A stretch of DNA of 64,000 nt from Sedimenticola thiotaurini (GTDB lineage: Bacteria > Pseudomonadota > Gammaproteobacteria > Chromatiales > Chromatiaceae). Location: the NCBI RefSeq assembly GCF_001007875.1, contig NZ_CP011412.1:2604001-2668000 (forward strand), given 5' to 3'. The number at the start of each line of letters is the position of its first letter. Position 1 is the first letter of the stretch. Shown piece by piece: positions 53,231-61,515 of the stretch. The notes below the pieces were generated by a model. It did not search any database, had not been told where the DNA came from, and saw nothing but the letters and a program-made list of their open reading frames with translations. The translations under genes were made by a program, and so were the position numbers.

Positions 53231-53979
53231 AGCCCGGATGCCTTGCGGAAGTCCGCGTCATAATCGAGCCGTTTCGGCTCCCGTCGATTCAGCTCCACCA
53301 GTTCCCGCAGGCGACGGCGATCGACCAGCTGTTCCAACTCCAGCCACAACGCCTGTTCCACCATGGTCAGAATCTGCCGGTAGAACGGCTGCAGGGCGGC
53401 ATCGGCGGCACGACGACACCAACCCGGTGCCCACTCCGCCAACAGGTCCAGAAAAAATGTCTCACGTCGCTGCTTGTGCTCATCGGCCAGGGGGATATCT
53501 CCCGTTGATAGCGCAGCCGCTTCCGCTCCAGCCAGATTGGCATAAAAGCCAAGCATGGTGCCGATGTGATCCGGGAACTCGCCGCTGAGGCGGTTTTGAT
53601 AATCCCACCCCGCCTGGCGATAGGCCTCCATCGCCTTGTCTGCCGGTTCCTTGAACAGGCAGCCGGTCTCGGCCACGGATGCGTAAGGGCTGACGCAGCC
53701 CGGTGCAACAAACAGTCCGGTAAACTCCTCCGCCAGCAGCTCGACCAGCTTTTCTGTCGGCGCGTGATAAAACTCCTCATCGAATTTCACCCCGAATTCA
53801 GCCAGGGTGGAACGCAGTTCACCCCGCACCAGACCGAGCAGGGCAGCGTCCGCCTCCGCTTCGATACAGCGCGAGAAAAAACCAAACAGTCCGGCCAGTG
53901 CCTGTACCTCTTCGAGTCTGTTCTGAATAAAAACAGTATCCCCGGTTGCTTCAGATGCCATTGTGGTTGTTGTCTGCAT
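53227..53979 (-). CDS. TorD/DmsD-family chaperone for the molybdoenzyme
   Basis: 250 residues, mostly helical. The family pattern is seen in LAGLFGFFSRCIEAE, LAEEFTGLFVAPG (the Y/F-x-x-L-F motif), VSPYASV and ADEHKQRRETFFLDLLAEWAPGW. Such chaperones bind the Tat signal and help insert the molybdenum cofactor before export. GGAGG just before ATG 53979 makes this the start; an ATG five codons upstream encodes the ribosome-binding site itself. It follows the molybdoenzyme gene directly. Confidence 0.93.
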   Translation of the reverse strand: MQTTTTMASEATGDTVFIQNRLEEVQALAGLFGFFSRCIEAEADAALLGLVRGELRSTLAEFGVKFDEEFYHAPTEKLVELLAEEFTGLFVAPGCVSPYASVAETGCLFKEPADKAMEAYRQAGWDYQNRLSGEFPDHIGTMLGFYANLAGAEAAALSTGDIPLADEHKQRRETFFLDLLAEWAPGWCRRAADAALQPFYRQILTMVEQALWLELEQLVDRRRLRELVELNRREPKRLDYDADFRKASGL

Positions 53980-54038
53980 CTCATCTCCTCCCAATCAAAC
54001 TTTTATCCCCCGGTACCTTGCGATACCGGGGGCAGTAA

Positions 54039-56708
54039 TCAGTGCCCGCCGGTATGGAGCGCTGGTTCAGGAAGATTGGACCAATCCACATCCACCTCTT
54101 GATGCTTGGCCCGATGGATATCACCCGTATAGGCGTAGCGCAGGGTCTCCTCATAATCCTTCATGGAGACCTCCAGGCTCACATTGGTATCACCATACTT
54201 ATCCCCGGGTTCCGCCTTGGATACGGTTACCACGGTGTCGAACCAGCCTTGCGATCCGCCAATGGGATCAACCGCCAGTCGGATAATCGGGTTCGGATGC
54301 ACGCCCTTGTCGTTCCACCAGACATTGTTGGCAATATCGGCGTCACCACCCTGTGCATACCCGGGTGCCTGTTCACGCTGCTTGAGCTGGGCCAGTCGGC
54401 CATAGGCACTGTGGCCGCATGCGGTGGAGATGGCGACCACATCCGGATGAATACCCTCGGTGACATGGGCCCGGGTGACTATATAGCCGACAGCCGATGT
54501 GACACGGATCAGATCACCGTCGGTAATACCCCGTGCCGCGGCAGTTTTGCGATTTATCCACGCCGGGTTTTTATGATAGAGCTCGGCCAGGTATTTCACT
54601 GAGGCGGTCCGGCTCTGTGTATGTACATTCACCTTATAGGTTGTCAGTACCAGTTCATCCGCCTTCTTGTCCCTGGAAGGCAGACGCTTGTAGACCGGCA
54701 ATGGATTGAAGCCGTACTTCCGGAAGCTCTCCTTGTACAGCTCAATACGACGGGATGGCGTGCCGAAGCCCACCATATTTTTGCCATTCACATGAATACC
54801 AATGGCGTGGCCATCTTTTCTGATCGTACCATCACTCTCTATCTCCGCCCCGAACATGTCGGAGGCGGACAGCTCCTTGGTATAGAGACCGTAATCGGGC
54901 TCTACTTCATTGCCATTTTTATCCACGATCTTGGCGGTCTCTTTATCCACCTTGCCATAGATTGGCCAGACGCCTTTCTTCTTCATGTGACTCCAGCCCC
55001 CATCCTCCTTCAGGCCGGGAATATTGTCGAAATGCGCTTTCATCCAATCTTCAACCGTATTGAAGGCGAAGTATTTCTTGATGCCAAGCGAGCCGTCGGC
55101 GTCCACTTTGTGGATTACGTCGATCAGTGTCTGACGGAACTCCTGAGTACCACCCAGCGGTTTGATGACCGGCTGGCGAATCGACAGACATGGATAGAGA
55201 CCACTCGGCATGGACTCGGGGTCATGTCGTTCCAGGTAGGTGACATCGGGAATAATCAGATCTGCCAGTTCCGTACTCTCCGACATATAGGGACTGAACG
55301 AGACATAGAACGGGATCTGTTTTTCGTCACTGAGCATATCCTTCCAGACATGGCTGGAAGGATAGGTGTATACCGGATTGTCGTAATAGGTCATCCAGAC
55401 CGATACCTTCGCCTCCCCCTTTTTGATCATGTAGGGCGCATGGGTCGACACATGATGGGACGCCAACGGGTAGAGTGGCGGCGCCGCGATCACGCTGGGC
55501 GCTTTTCCTTTCGGCGGCACCGGCTCCGGCTGGGGCCAGCCCATGCCCCGCGGCAGGCAGTATCCACCCTTCTTTTCCACATTACCGGTTATCACATTGA
55601 TCATGTGAATAGCCGCCTCCTGGTAAGAGCCCCAGATGTGTTTGCAGGGTCCGCGATAGGAGAAAGTGGTAGCCGGTTTGGTGGTGGCGAACTCCCTGGC
55701 GATACGTCGTATATCCTTGGCCGGCACACCCGACTCCTCGGCGGCGTACTCCGGGGTATAGGGTTTCAGATGATCAATCAGCTGCTCCGCCGTCACGTTG
55801 GTCCAGTCACGAATAAAATCGGCGTCATAGAGCCCCTCATTCATGATCACATGGCAGATCGCCAGTGCGACCACACCGTCTGTTCCGGGATAGGGGAAAT
55901 AGGCCTCATCGGCAAAGCCGGAGGTGTTCGACATGCGCACATCAAAGCTCACCAGCTTGGCCTTGTTGCCCACCACGCCATCCACCAGCCTTTGCGCGTT
56001 GGGATTCATGAAATAGGCGGTTTCCAAGACATTGGAACCGAAGTTGAGAATATACTTGGTATTGGCCCAATCACAGGATTCAATATCCGGCCCCCAGGAG
56101 GGCTCCAATCCCACTTTTTTCGATGACTCACAGATGTTGGTGTGGTTCAGCATGGCATTTGAACCAAGCGCATGCATAAAGCGGCCGACCGCACCACCGG
56201 TACGATCACGTCCCCACTTGAATACCATCTCGTTGAGGATCTCCGGCTTCTGCTCCGCATTGGCACGATCAATCACTTCACGCAGTTTCTTTGCCAGCAG
56301 GGTGGTGGCCTCATCATAGGAGATGCGCTTCCACTTGCCTTCACCCCGTTTGCCGGTACGCAGCAGGGGCGTCATGATCCGATCAGGATCGTATACATGC
56401 AGAAAACCAGAATTCCCCTTGGCACACAGCTTTCCCCGGGTATTCGGATGATCCATGTTGCCTTCAAGCTTTACGATGCGTCCATTCTCCACGTAAGCCA
56501 CACCGCCATCCTCGATGTTGCAGGCCAGGCAGGTATAAGGCACCGCCTCACGCTCCGCACCGGTGGTGGCGGAATAATCCTTTCCACCCAACTCCTGCTC
56601 CATGGCGACCAGACGACTGCTGGACAGACCCAGCGCACCGGCCGCAGCACCTGCCGCACTACCGAACTTCATGAAATCCCGGCGGGTGTATTTAATAGAA
56701 TCGCTCAT
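54039..56708 (-). CDS. Tat-exported molybdopterin oxidoreductase catalytic subunit (Psr/Phs/Ttr-like)
   Basis: 889 residues. The Tat signal has TRRDFMK (8-14) and a long Ala/Gly core. The N-terminal iron-sulfur motif has Cys60, Cys63 and Cys95, but the expected third Cys is Asp67 (CLACNIED). Cys193 in NHTNICESSKK is the likely molybdenum ligand. Later segments include SFDVRMSNTSGFADE, GYCLPRGMGWPQPEP and HPNPIIRLAVDP. With an NrfD subunit and a ferredoxin upstream it forms an A-B-C complex like polysulfide, thiosulfate or tetrathionate reductase. Gene order B-C-A is that of ttrBCA. It could also act on arsenic or selenium oxyanions, or in the oxidative direction. SoeA is less likely because it is cytoplasmic and has no Tat signal. 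Substrate not determined. Confidence 0.9.
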   Translation of the reverse strand: MSDSIKYTRRDFMKFGSAAGAAAGALGLSSSRLVAMEQELGGKDYSATTGAEREAVPYTCLACNIEDGGVAYVENGRIVKLEGNMDHPNTRGKLCAKGNSGFLHVYDPDRIMTPLLRTGKRGEGKWKRISYDEATTLLAKKLREVIDRANAEQKPEILNEMVFKWGRDRTGGAVGRFMHALGSNAMLNHTNICESSKKVGLEPSWGPDIESCDWANTKYILNFGSNVLETAYFMNPNAQRLVDGVVGNKAKLVSFDVRMSNTSGFADEAYFPYPGTDGVVALAICHVIMNEGLYDADFIRDWTNVTAEQLIDHLKPYTPEYAAEESGVPAKDIRRIAREFATTKPATTFSYRGPCKHIWGSYQEAAIHMINVITGNVEKKGGYCLPRGMGWPQPEPVPPKGKAPSVIAAPPLYPLASHHVSTHAPYMIKKGEAKVSVWMTYYDNPVYTYPSSHVWKDMLSDEKQIPFYVSFSPYMSESTELADLIIPDVTYLERHDPESMPSGLYPCLSIRQPVIKPLGGTQEFRQTLIDVIHKVDADGSLGIKKYFAFNTVEDWMKAHFDNIPGLKEDGGWSHMKKKGVWPIYGKVDKETAKIVDKNGNEVEPDYGLYTKELSASDMFGAEIESDGTIRKDGHAIGIHVNGKNMVGFGTPSRRIELYKESFRKYGFNPLPVYKRLPSRDKKADELVLTTYKVNVHTQSRTASVKYLAELYHKNPAWINRKTAAARGITDGDLIRVTSAVGYIVTRAHVTEGIHPDVVAISTACGHSAYGRLAQLKQREQAPGYAQGGDADIANNVWWNDKGVHPNPIIRLAVDPIGGSQGWFDTVVTVSKAEPGDKYGDTNVSLEVSMKDYEETLRYAYTGDIHRAKHQEVDVDWSNLPEPALHTGGH

Positions 56709-56718
56709 CTTTATCTCC

Positions 56719-57606
56719 TCAGAAATTGATCTGGGTAAGCTGTCCGGCATAGATCAGCACTTCCCGGAAACTGAAGGCACCTACCGCGCTCAATACCGCT
56801 GCCAGGGTCAGCACTTTTGGATTACGACCGATTTTCGGCGCGGCAACCAGAACCAGTGGAACCAGAATGCCGATCAGAAAGGTGACTCCCCAATACTTGA
56901 ATCCAAATTGCTGATTAATGATTTCCCAGGCCTGCTGTTTCTCACCGGTACCAAAATTCAGCACCACCCACTCGGCCAGAAACAGCGCAAAGGTCACTGC
57001 CAGAGAGATATAGAGAAAGGCGTGCAGAAACTCAGCCGCCTGCTCATCCAACTGTCCTCGTAAAAAATGGATAACCGCCACTACCGCGGTACCGGAACTC
57101 ATGGAGAGGATCACAAACAGCAGCGGAATCGTCGGATTGCTCCACAGCTCCCGGGTCTGATGAACCATCAGATCAAGGCCGGTGTAGAGCGGCATGGAGA
57201 GCGCCAGCAGAGATCCGATAATACCGGTCCAGCGCATCAGCTTCTGGTTCCCCTTCATGGATCCGTAATAGAACCCGAGAATGCAGAGGCCAAACAGCGG
57301 CAGGAACAGAGACCCCCAGGAGAGTGGAGAGGTCCAGTGGAAATAGAGTATGGGATAAAGAAACCGACTGGGTTGGCCAAGGTCCATGATCAGCAGCGGA
57401 CCACAGATGGCCAGCAGTATCAGTGAGACAAACAGCCCGGTTTTCTGAAAAGGTTCCATGGACTTGGCGATACCACCAAACACGTTGCCAAATACCGCTG
57501 GCGCGGCAGCATAAACAAACGTCATGCTGGCGGCACCGATCAGAAAGAAGTAGATAACGATTTCATGCCCCCAGGGGGCAATGTTGTAACTCATGTACTC
57601 AAACAT
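56719..57606 (-). CDS. NrfD/PsrC-like integral membrane subunit
   Basis: 295 residues with eight or nine membrane helices, beginning APWGHEIVIYFFLIGAASMT, which is a typical NrfD opening, and with LLIMDLGQPSRFLYPILYFH and SPLSWGSLFLPLFGL as conserved loops. NrfD subunits exchange electrons with quinones and lack haem. GGGGG ribosome-binding site upstream. Lies between the ferredoxin and catalytic genes, 12 and 10 bases away. Confidence 0.95.
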   Translation of the reverse strand: MFEYMSYNIAPWGHEIVIYFFLIGAASMTFVYAAAPAVFGNVFGGIAKSMEPFQKTGLFVSLILLAICGPLLIMDLGQPSRFLYPILYFHWTSPLSWGSLFLPLFGLCILGFYYGSMKGNQKLMRWTGIIGSLLALSMPLYTGLDLMVHQTRELWSNPTIPLLFVILSMSSGTAVVAVIHFLRGQLDEQAAEFLHAFLYISLAVTFALFLAEWVVLNFGTGEKQQAWEIINQQFGFKYWGVTFLIGILVPLVLVAAPKIGRNPKVLTLAAVLSAVGAFSFREVLIYAGQLTQINF

Positions 57607-57618
57607 GCTGGTTCCCCC

Positions 57619-58341
57619 TTATAGGACGCCTGAGAAAAACTTGCTGCCCCGGTTATGCTTATAGAAAGCCTCGCTGTCAGAGCGCGCTGCATAGGATTGC
57701 GGAGCAGCGAACACCTGCTCGGTCTGAGCTCGTTCCGGCTTGATGTAATAGACCTGTGGCCGGGTGCCTTTTTCCGGCTTCAGCACAACGGTCTTGTGGC
57801 GGGCAACCAGTTTAGAAACTTCGCTGTCCGGATCATTCAGGTCACCGAAGATGCGGGACCGTCCCAGGCAGGTCTGCACACAGGCGGGAGCCAGACCCTT
57901 TTCCACCCGGTGACTACAGAAAGTGCACTTGTCCACCACGCCACCGATTTTTACCCGGTCACGGTTTTTCGGCAGTACGTGTCGCGCGTTATAGGGACAG
58001 GCGGCGATACAGGTGCGGCAGGCAATACAGCGTTCATAACGCTGCAGCACGAAACCGTCCTCATGCTTGTAGGTTGCCTCGGTCGGACAATTGCGCACAC
58101 AGGGCGGATTGTCACAGTGATTACACAGGCGCGGCATGAAATGACGCTTGGTGTTGGGATAGTGGCCGGTATCTTTGACCTTCACGATAGTCCGCCACAC
58201 ACCCAGCGGCACATCATATTCAGCCTTGTCTGCGCAAACGCAAGCCATGCAGCCGATACAGCGGCGCAGGTCGACGACCATGGCCCAACGTTTCTTACCG
58301 GGCACGCCCAAAGATGGTTCAGCCTGAAGACCAACGGGCAT
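57619..58341 (-). CDS. Four-cluster ferredoxin subunit of the molybdoenzyme (PsrB/TtrB-like)
   Basis: 240 residues, no signal peptide, so it would ride out with the Tat-borne catalytic subunit. Four Cys groups, CIGCMACVC, CNHCDNPPCVRNCP, CIACRTCIAACP and CTFCSHRVEKGLAPACVQTC, bind four 4Fe-4S clusters that wire the active site to the NrfD subunit. ATG 58341 is set by GGAGGA just upstream; a longer frame to 58401 adds an unrelated leader. First gene of the operon, downstream of the candidate sigma-54 promoter. Confidence 0.94.
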   Translation of the reverse strand: MPVGLQAEPSLGVPGKKRWAMVVDLRRCIGCMACVCADKAEYDVPLGVWRTIVKVKDTGHYPNTKRHFMPRLCNHCDNPPCVRNCPTEATYKHEDGFVLQRYERCIACRTCIAACPYNARHVLPKNRDRVKIGGVVDKCTFCSHRVEKGLAPACVQTCLGRSRIFGDLNDPDSEVSKLVARHKTVVLKPEKGTRPQVYYIKPERAQTEQVFAAPQSYAARSDSEAFYKHNRGSKFFSGVL

Positions 58342-58455
58342 AGGGATTCCTCCTTCAGATATAGGGTTTAAGCGTAATAAACCGACAGAGGTTAAGAACA
58401 CAAAGCCAATTATTATGTTGTTACCAAGGCGCTATTCTTAACTTGCGGAAAGAAG

Positions 58456-58471
58456 TGCAGATTCCATACCA
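58456..58471 (-). promoter_or_regulatory. Candidate sigma-54 promoter of the molybdoenzyme operon
   Basis: On the minus strand the bases read TGGTAT-GGAAT-CTGCA, against the consensus TGGCAC-N5-TTGCW. The near-invariant GG at -24 and GC at -12 and their spacing are right; two bases of the -24 box and one of the -12 box differ. The transcription start would be about 105 bases before the ferredoxin ATG. Confidence 0.5.
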
Positions 58472-58570
58472 CAGTATTTTTGTATGTATTATATCTTATT
58501 GATTTTACTTAATAATTATTAGTAACAAGCGAACTTTGATGTTTAAAGGCCGCACAGAACCGCTAGCACA

Positions 58571-58586
58571 GTTACCAGTCGGTAAC
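58571..58586. promoter_or_regulatory. Palindromic candidate activator site 1
   Basis: GTTACCAGTCGGTAAC: perfect 6-base arms GTTACC and GGTAAC around four bases, about 125 bases upstream of the predicted start, the usual distance of a sigma-54 enhancer site. Confidence 0.6.
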
Positions 58587-58659
58587 CAAACCTGGAGCGG
58601 AAAACCATAACCAATTGTTTATACAGGATATTTTTAAACTGGATCTAAAAGGGCAGGAT

Positions 58660-58675
58660 GTTACCTGTCAGTAAC
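58660..58675. promoter_or_regulatory. Palindromic candidate activator site 2
   Basis: GTTACCTGTCAGTAAC: same layout as site 1 with one arm mismatch, 89 bases further upstream. Confidence 0.6.
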
Positions 58676-58883
58676 GGTGCACACCAAAACAGCCTCCGAA
58701 GCGGCCACGTCGGGGAGTCGGATAACGGAAATAATAATCGTATAAACAATAACTTATGACTCAGTTGGCCAGATAATTAAGATACTCCGAATAGAAACCG
58801 ACATGGGGTGATAACCCACGAATACCGATGGAGCAAAGCGGGCTTCTCCACAAGCGGAACGAACATCGTCTACTGGCGGCTGA

Positions 58884-58899
58884 GTTACTGAACAGTAAC
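58884..58899. promoter_or_regulatory. Palindromic candidate activator site 3
   Basis: GTTACTGAACAGTAAC: perfect arms GTTACT and AGTAAC around four bases, 224 bases beyond site 2. Its distance from the gene weakens the link, but the pattern is the same. Confidence 0.5.
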
Positions 58900-59073
58900 A
58901 TGCGCAATTATGGGTATCAGGGAGGCTTCAGATCCGGGGCCGCTAGAGCATTAACTTACAGGGTCCCGAATGAGCCTGTCCCGCACCGGAGCAGATCAGG
59001 CATGGGATCAGTCAAAGTGCGAGCATTTTTGCGCCGATCAAAAACAGCGAAATGAAAAATGGGTCAACCGTTT

Positions 59074-59105
59074 ATCCCCGTGGGCACAAAAGCGGTGCCC
59101 ACCCT
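59074..59105. repeat. Intergenic inverted-repeat element, copy 2
   Basis: CCCCGTGGGCACAAAAGCGG then TGCCCACCCT: GTGGGCAC pairs with GTGCCCAC around a short loop. It shares CCCGTGGGCACAAA and CCCACCCT with the element at 15991-16063. Confidence 0.5.
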
Positions 59106-59120
59106 GCCTGGCTTCGGAAG

Positions 59121-60059
59121 CTATTCAACCCGATGCCTTAACAGAACCAGATTATCCAGCACTACGTTGCTGGACCAGATAAAGCTGGCGCCGGCGCCCG
59201 TAAACTTTTCTCTGAAATTCATGTAAGCGTTTTTATTGTTTACGCCGATATGATCCTCGGTAAAGCCTGTCGCTTTAGGCCAGTCTGAATAATCACCGCT
59301 GGTTTGCCAGTTTGCCGGGATATCCCAGTGCAGCGAATAGGCGTTGCTGGCATCATCTCTCGCTTCGGTACTGCATTTTTGGGAGCCTCGCTGTGAACCC
59401 ACCTCTTCCACGCAAGTCAGGTCGTAAATAGGCGCTGTGTAGTAGGTCTGGGCGTACCAATCGGGACTTGTGACAGTGCCATCTGAAAAGCTGGCGATAA
59501 AGCCACCGTCCCCGGGATGATAAGGTTTGCCCCGGTTCTGTTCACTGCCCAGTCCTGAGTGCTCTTCCCAGTCCACAACCTTTACTGCAATCTCGTAAGG
59601 TTTGTTCACTTTGAAGCGGACAATGTTTGAATTGAAGGGTGTAAAGGGCACCGGGTCTACCCCTACCAACTTGCCATTCACGTACAACTCGAAATAGTTG
59701 TCCGCGAAGATGTAGCCGGTAATCACTTGTCCGTCCGGATCAATCTCCACCACCGGAACATCGGATATGGGAACGTCAGCCATTGAGTCCGGCGTGACGC
59801 CGTTGCACTGATTATAGAGATCGGCTGCGAAGTTCACCCTCTTATAGTTGACCTGCCCAGGTACCACATACCTCTTCCCAGCAGCGGACTTTACGCCAAC
59901 CGGCGACAGTCGTGAACGCCCGTACTCACATGAAAAGAGGTTTTCGGTAGTTACTGCGGCCGCGCCCTGAATGGGGATACCGGTCCCTGTATAGCCGCTT
60001 GATGCCGCATGGAGATTCAGGCTTACCAGTGATAAGGCCAGGATAAATTTGCGCATCAC
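59121..60059 (-). CDS. Secreted protein of unknown function
   Basis: 312 residues starting with a signal peptide (MMRKFILALSLVSLNLHAAS). The mature chain is rich in Tyr, Asn, Gly and aromatic residues, typical of an extracellular beta-protein. Part of it, GYIFADNYFELYVNGKLVG then VRFKVNKPYEIAVKVVDWEE, looks like a jelly-roll binding module as found in sugar-binding or fibronectin-attached domains. Four or more cysteines could form disulfides. No catalytic motif was seen. The gene is alone, with non-coding sequence on both sides. Confidence 0.8.
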   Translation of the reverse strand: MMRKFILALSLVSLNLHAASSGYTGTGIPIQGAAAVTTENLFSCEYGRSRLSPVGVKSAAGKRYVVPGQVNYKRVNFAADLYNQCNGVTPDSMADVPISDVPVVEIDPDGQVITGYIFADNYFELYVNGKLVGVDPVPFTPFNSNIVRFKVNKPYEIAVKVVDWEEHSGLGSEQNRGKPYHPGDGGFIASFSDGTVTSPDWYAQTYYTAPIYDLTCVEEVGSQRGSQKCSTEARDDASNAYSLHWDIPANWQTSGDYSDWPKATGFTEDHIGVNNKNAYMNFREKFTGAGASFIWSSNVVLDNLVLLRHRVE

Positions 60060-60381
60060 ACTCTGCTCCTGTTGATCATCGATCTGTGAATTTACGGCTA
60101 AATAAAACCGCTTTGCTTCCGGAAGGCGCTGGTGCTCTGATTACGCGCCAGCAAAACCGGAGGTTCCGATGCAGCCAGCGGTTAAGGGCAGATAAGTCGG
60201 TTTCAATCCATAACGGACAACAGAGTGATTCTATTGGAAAATCCCAAAGTCGCAAGGCGTTATTCAGGCTGTCAGGGCACAAAAAAACGGCCCTTAAAAA
60301 TTAAGAGCCGTTTATCTGTCCCACAGTGCTCGGGGGCAATCAGGAGCGCACCGCTACCTGCCCCGCACCATTTTCAGTCGG
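60060..60381. other. Intergenic region with terminator, no gene seen
   Basis: 322 bases between two minus-strand genes. It contains the terminator of the upstream gene at 60281-60313 and presumably the promoter of the secreted-protein gene. Short open frames on either strand lack ribosome-binding sites. Confidence 0.5.
60281..60313 (-). terminator. Terminator of the YkgJ-like gene
   Basis: AAACGGC and CTTAA pair with TTAAG and GCCGTTT around AAA with one internal mismatch; on the minus strand the stem is followed by a run of Ts. It lies 70 bases beyond the stop of the gene at 60382. Confidence 0.75.
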
Positions 60382-61275
60382 TTATCCGTCACTGTCACTA
60401 CTGTAACGCTGATCTTCCATCTGCTGCTGGCGCTGGATCTCCGCCTGGCGACGGGCTTCCCACACCTCCTGACGCTGTTCCACCCGCTTGTCCCAGACAC
60501 CCTCTTTTTCCGGTATGGTGCGCAGGCCGAAAAAGACCTGCTTCATCAGCCGGTAGCCGAACTGCATGAGGGAGGTGTCCTCTTTCGCCAGCACTTCGTA
60601 GAGGGAGTCTTCCAGGTCATAGGTCGCCTTGAAGTTGTCGCTCAGCACAAAGCGGCGGAAGCGGTCCATATCGAAGGAGCACATGAAGTACATCTGCAGT
60701 GTGGCCTCGGGCGGTTTACCCACACTGGGACCACCGGAGCGTTTCATCAGCATCAACTGCTCCCACTCCCGGTTCATCTCGTCATACTGGGCTGTCTCCT
60801 GCTCGGACAGGTACTCCTGTATGGTCAGTTCCCGATTCTCTTCATGTCCTTTGCAGTGATCCTCTTTGATCAGCACATAATCGATCTCTTCCTTCTTCTC
60901 CCCGGCGTTGAGACGGGCCATGTGGCCCAGGGGGTAGTACCGACAGGCGGTGGGGCGATCCTTGTAGACGCTGCACCCCTCGTCCGTCATAAACAGGCAG
61001 GCGCCGTCATTGTCAGTACGCAGTTTGACGCCCGGCAGTCCGTCCTGGTCCATCTGGAAAGGGACGGTGTGATCCTTCAGGAAATCGGTGCTGGTTTTAC
61101 CCAGGTGATCCTTCAGACGAATGATGTCATAGGGCGTCAAGGTAATGTCTGCGCTGCGGCAGCAGGCGTTAAAACAGGAGATGCCCTTGTGACAGCGGAA
61201 TTGGATTTTCGAGCCGAGATCAAGAATGGTCGGCACGAGATTGCTCTGAAAAGGAACTTCGATTTTATCACTCAT
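60382..61275 (-). CDS. YkgJ-type cysteine-cluster protein
   Basis: 297 residues. The N-terminal half carries the YkgJ/CxxCxxCC-family pattern: FRCHKGISCFNACCRSADITL, GACLFMTDEGCSVYKDRPTACRYYPLG, and a later Cys in EDHCKGHEENREL. These cysteines probably bind zinc or an iron-sulfur cluster. The second half is helical, charged and ends in a Gln/Arg-rich tail. The function is not known. It lies directly downstream of aprBA on the same strand but is separated from it by a strong terminator. Confidence 0.88.
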   Translation of the reverse strand: MSDKIEVPFQSNLVPTILDLGSKIQFRCHKGISCFNACCRSADITLTPYDIIRLKDHLGKTSTDFLKDHTVPFQMDQDGLPGVKLRTDNDGACLFMTDEGCSVYKDRPTACRYYPLGHMARLNAGEKKEEIDYVLIKEDHCKGHEENRELTIQEYLSEQETAQYDEMNREWEQLMLMKRSGGPSVGKPPEATLQMYFMCSFDMDRFRRFVLSDNFKATYDLEDSLYEVLAKEDTSLMQFGYRLMKQVFFGLRTIPEKEGVWDKRVEQRQEVWEARRQAEIQRQQQMEDQRYSSDSDG

Positions 61276-61407
61276 GGAGGGCCTCTGGTAGGAACTACCA
61301 AATTGGTTTTACAGTGTTGTAGCAAGTTTACACGATCCGGGCGATGCCCGTCTTCAAATCAGCGTGGCAGCGCCGTACGCTGACACTTCCGCCTCGATCG
61401 GCGGACA

Positions 61408-61450
61408 CAGGGGAAGACGCCTGTGCCACTGTAAGTACCGTCTTCCCCTG
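61408..61450. repeat. Perfect 12-bp inverted repeat between aprA and the YkgJ-like gene
   Basis: CAGGGGAAGACG (61408-61419) and CGTCTTCCCCTG (61439-61450) are exact complements over a 19-base loop. The first arm overlaps a smaller CACAG/CTGTG pair, so two alternative hairpins can form. It sits just past the aprA terminator and has no T-run of its own. Confidence 0.7.
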
Positions 61451-61453
61451 CGA

Positions 61454-61488
61454 TAAAAAAAGTCCGGGCACCAGAGGCACCCGGACTC
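61454..61488 (-). terminator. Terminator of the aprBA operon
   Basis: AGTCCGGG (61461-61468) pairs with CCCGGACT (61480-61487), extended inside by GC pairs; on the minus strand it is followed by seven Ts. It is about 30 bases past the aprA stop. Confidence 0.9.
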
Positions 61489-61515
61489 TTTCGTTCCTAA
61501 ACCGTCAAGCAGTGC

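Larger units (their letters stand above)
58342..59120. other. Long regulatory intergenic region upstream of the molybdoenzyme operon
   Basis: 779 bases with no convincing gene, strongly AT-rich around 58400-58540 against a GC-rich genome. It contains the candidate sigma-54 promoter and three palindromes listed separately, half sites GTTACC at 58420 and AGTAAC at 58521, and a dispersed repeat near 59090. A 75-codon plus-strand frame (58828-59055) overlaps the third palindrome and looks non-coding. Confidence 0.6.

Noticed and set aside
54621-56126. A 501-codon plus-strand frame
   Set aside because: Antisense of the molybdoenzyme gene with no recognisable domain or ribosome-binding site.
54039-58341. 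Naming the complex SoeABC, the cytoplasmic sulfite-oxidising enzyme
   Set aside because: The catalytic subunit has a clear Tat signal and a TorD partner, and the gene order is B-C-A; SoeA is cytoplasmic without a Tat signal.
54039-58341. Naming the complex ArxAB arsenite oxidase because of the AioXSR/ArxXSR-like trio
   Set aside because: Gene order differs from arx loci and no arx-specific sequence could be confirmed by eye; kept only as one possible substrate class.
58441-58460. A second sigma-54-like match (CTGCAC to CCGCA on the minus strand)
   Set aside because: The spacing between the -24 and -12 elements is one base too long and the GG is missing.
58828-59055. A 75-codon plus-strand frame in the regulatory region
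   Set aside because: No ribosome-binding site, overlaps a palindrome shared with two other sites, and the composition is random-like.
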